Shown: piece by piece, positions 15,348-15,620 of the stretch
Numbering within the stretch: position 1 is the first letter of the stretch
How the letters are laid out: each line of letters starts with the position of its first letter
Source: an uncultured Pedobacter sp.
Lineage (GTDB): Bacteria > Bacteroidota > Bacteroidia > Sphingobacteriales > Sphingobacteriaceae
Assembly (NCBI RefSeq): GCF_946479715.1
Contig: NZ_CAMLHF010000131.1
Location: 1 to 15,620 of the forward strand
Length of the DNA stretch: 15,620 nt
Direction of reading: 5' to 3'
Program-made: the position numbers and the translations under genes
Notes under the pieces: generated by a model
Seen by the model: the letters and a program-made list of their open reading frames with translations, nothing else
Databases searched by the model: none
What the model was told of the DNA's origin: nothing

Positions 15348-15512
15348 ATAAGCGTAAGCTTTTTGTTCTTGTCTAAGAAATCTGGAAAATTTATAAGACA
15401 ACAAGAGCAGATAAGTTCACGCCTACGCCATAAGCGTAGGTGCTGACTTGTTTGTTGTTGTCGGGTTTTTCCAGAACCTCTTAGACGCAAATGAGCCTAG
15501 CCCTGCGCTTAT
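15348..15512 (+). ncRNA. Candidate structured RNA (long interrupted hairpin)
   Basis: A closing stem ATAAGCG/CGCTTAT (15348-15354/15506-15512) encloses a long arm: GTCTAAG/CTTAGAC (15371-15377/15480-15486), CTGGAAAA/TTTTCCAG (15382-15389/15467-15474), GACAACAA/TTGTTGTC (15397-15404/15455-15462), AAGT/ACTT (15413-15416/15446-15449) and apical CCTACGC/GCGTAGG (15422-15428/15434-15440, loop CATAA). Six nested exact stems in order are far from chance. The strand is uncertain because complementarity is symmetric. There is no ORF here. It could be an untranslated leader of the ORF at 15559, a free ncRNA, or a DNA origin-like structure. I recognise no known RNA family. Confidence 0.5.
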
Positions 15513-15558
15513 TGTGTTTAAAACTCTGTTAGCCTTGGGTTAGGTTGATACAACCAAT

Positions 15559-15620
15559 ATGATAAAACTAATCTCAGATTGTTTCGAGTGCACAGATTGT
15601 GGAGTTGAAATCTTAATTGA
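15559..15620 (+). CDS. Start of an unrecognised Cys-rich ORF, cut by window edge
   Basis: The frame is open from ATG 15559 to the edge, 20 codons. The visible part has Cys at residues 8, 11 and 14 (CFECTDC), a spacing that could begin a zinc ribbon or other metal site. A small hairpin GGTTG-ATA-CAACC (15543-15555) lies 3 bp before the ATG and could mask initiation. It lies directly downstream of the structured segment, so the two may be functionally linked. Too little is visible to assign a family. Confidence 0.35.
   Translation, partial: MIKLISDCFECTDCGVEILI

Larger units (their letters stand above)
8367..15620. mobile_element. Integrative element inserted at tRNA-Ala(GGC), left part only
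   Basis: The evidence is a tRNA gene followed by a tyrosine recombinase gene, then a run of plus-strand genes that are mostly unrecognised, each group closed by its own terminator, in contrast to the identifiable envelope genes to the left. A helicase-like gene fits an accessory element. No relaxase, coupling ATPase or structural phage gene is seen, so type (ICE, IME, satellite or prophage) is undetermined. The right end is not in the window. Confidence 0.55.

Noticed and set aside
15348..15512. Retron msr-msd
   Set aside because: There is a closing inverted repeat and a long hairpin, but no short msr stem-loops between them (only 16 nt), and no reverse transcriptase is visible; not enough to call.
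8367..15620. Second copy of the tRNA-Ala 3' end (right att site)
   Set aside because: Scanning by eye for the T-arm/acceptor sequence found none in the window; presumably further right.

Overview
The window looks like a chromosomal segment of a Bacteroidota bacterium, most likely Sphingobacteriaceae (Pedobacter-like). The grounds are an AT-rich sequence, family content typical of that phylum (outer-membrane beta-barrel/TonB-plug receptor, DUF2490, GIN-domain protein, Bacteroidota-type tyrosine recombinase), and a tRNA promoter of the form TTTG-19 bp-TAnnTTTG, the consensus of the Bacteroidota primary sigma factor. No 16S or other species marker is present, so the genus is an inference.

Left part (1-8292) is ordinary host chromosome. 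A ROK-family repressor/kinase-like gene runs leftward off the edge and carries an in-frame TAA just in front of its DNA-binding domain. It is divergent from a membrane-bound hybrid histidine kinase (1163-2917) across a 348-bp region that holds a perfect 15-bp palindrome and an 11-bp-arm inverted repeat. Converging on the kinase with a 4-bp gap is a leftward group of four exported proteins: DUF2490 barrel, GIN-domain beta-helix, class C beta-lactamase-type serine hydrolase, and outer-membrane TonB-plug/barrel receptor. The last three are tightly packed, with one TAATG stop/start overlap, and probably form one envelope operon.

The boundary is tRNA-Ala(GGC) at 8293-8366. It is followed at once by a terminator and a tyrosine recombinase gene pointing away from it, which is the usual left end of an integrative element inserted at a tRNA 3' end. 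No second copy of the tRNA 3' end was seen by eye to the right, so the element probably continues beyond the window.

Right part (8367-15620) is accessory DNA, all on the plus strand and divided by several rho-independent terminators. It holds the integrase; a two-gene unit (a two-TM protein plus an unrecognised partner); a 30-codon small ORF with a 139-aa unknown; a 617-aa SF2-helicase-like protein that keeps DECE, SAT and QxxGRxR but has Ser in place of the Walker A Lys; a 321-bp gene-free stretch with mutually exclusive inverted repeats; a 178-aa unknown; and a roughly 165-nt strongly self-complementary segment upstream of a truncated Cys-rich ORF. No conjugation genes, CRISPR array or insertion sequences are visible. 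Most of these cargo genes I cannot name. The best candidates for something undescribed are the two-TM/partner pair, the helicase-like gene with its neighbours, and the structured segment at 15348-15512.
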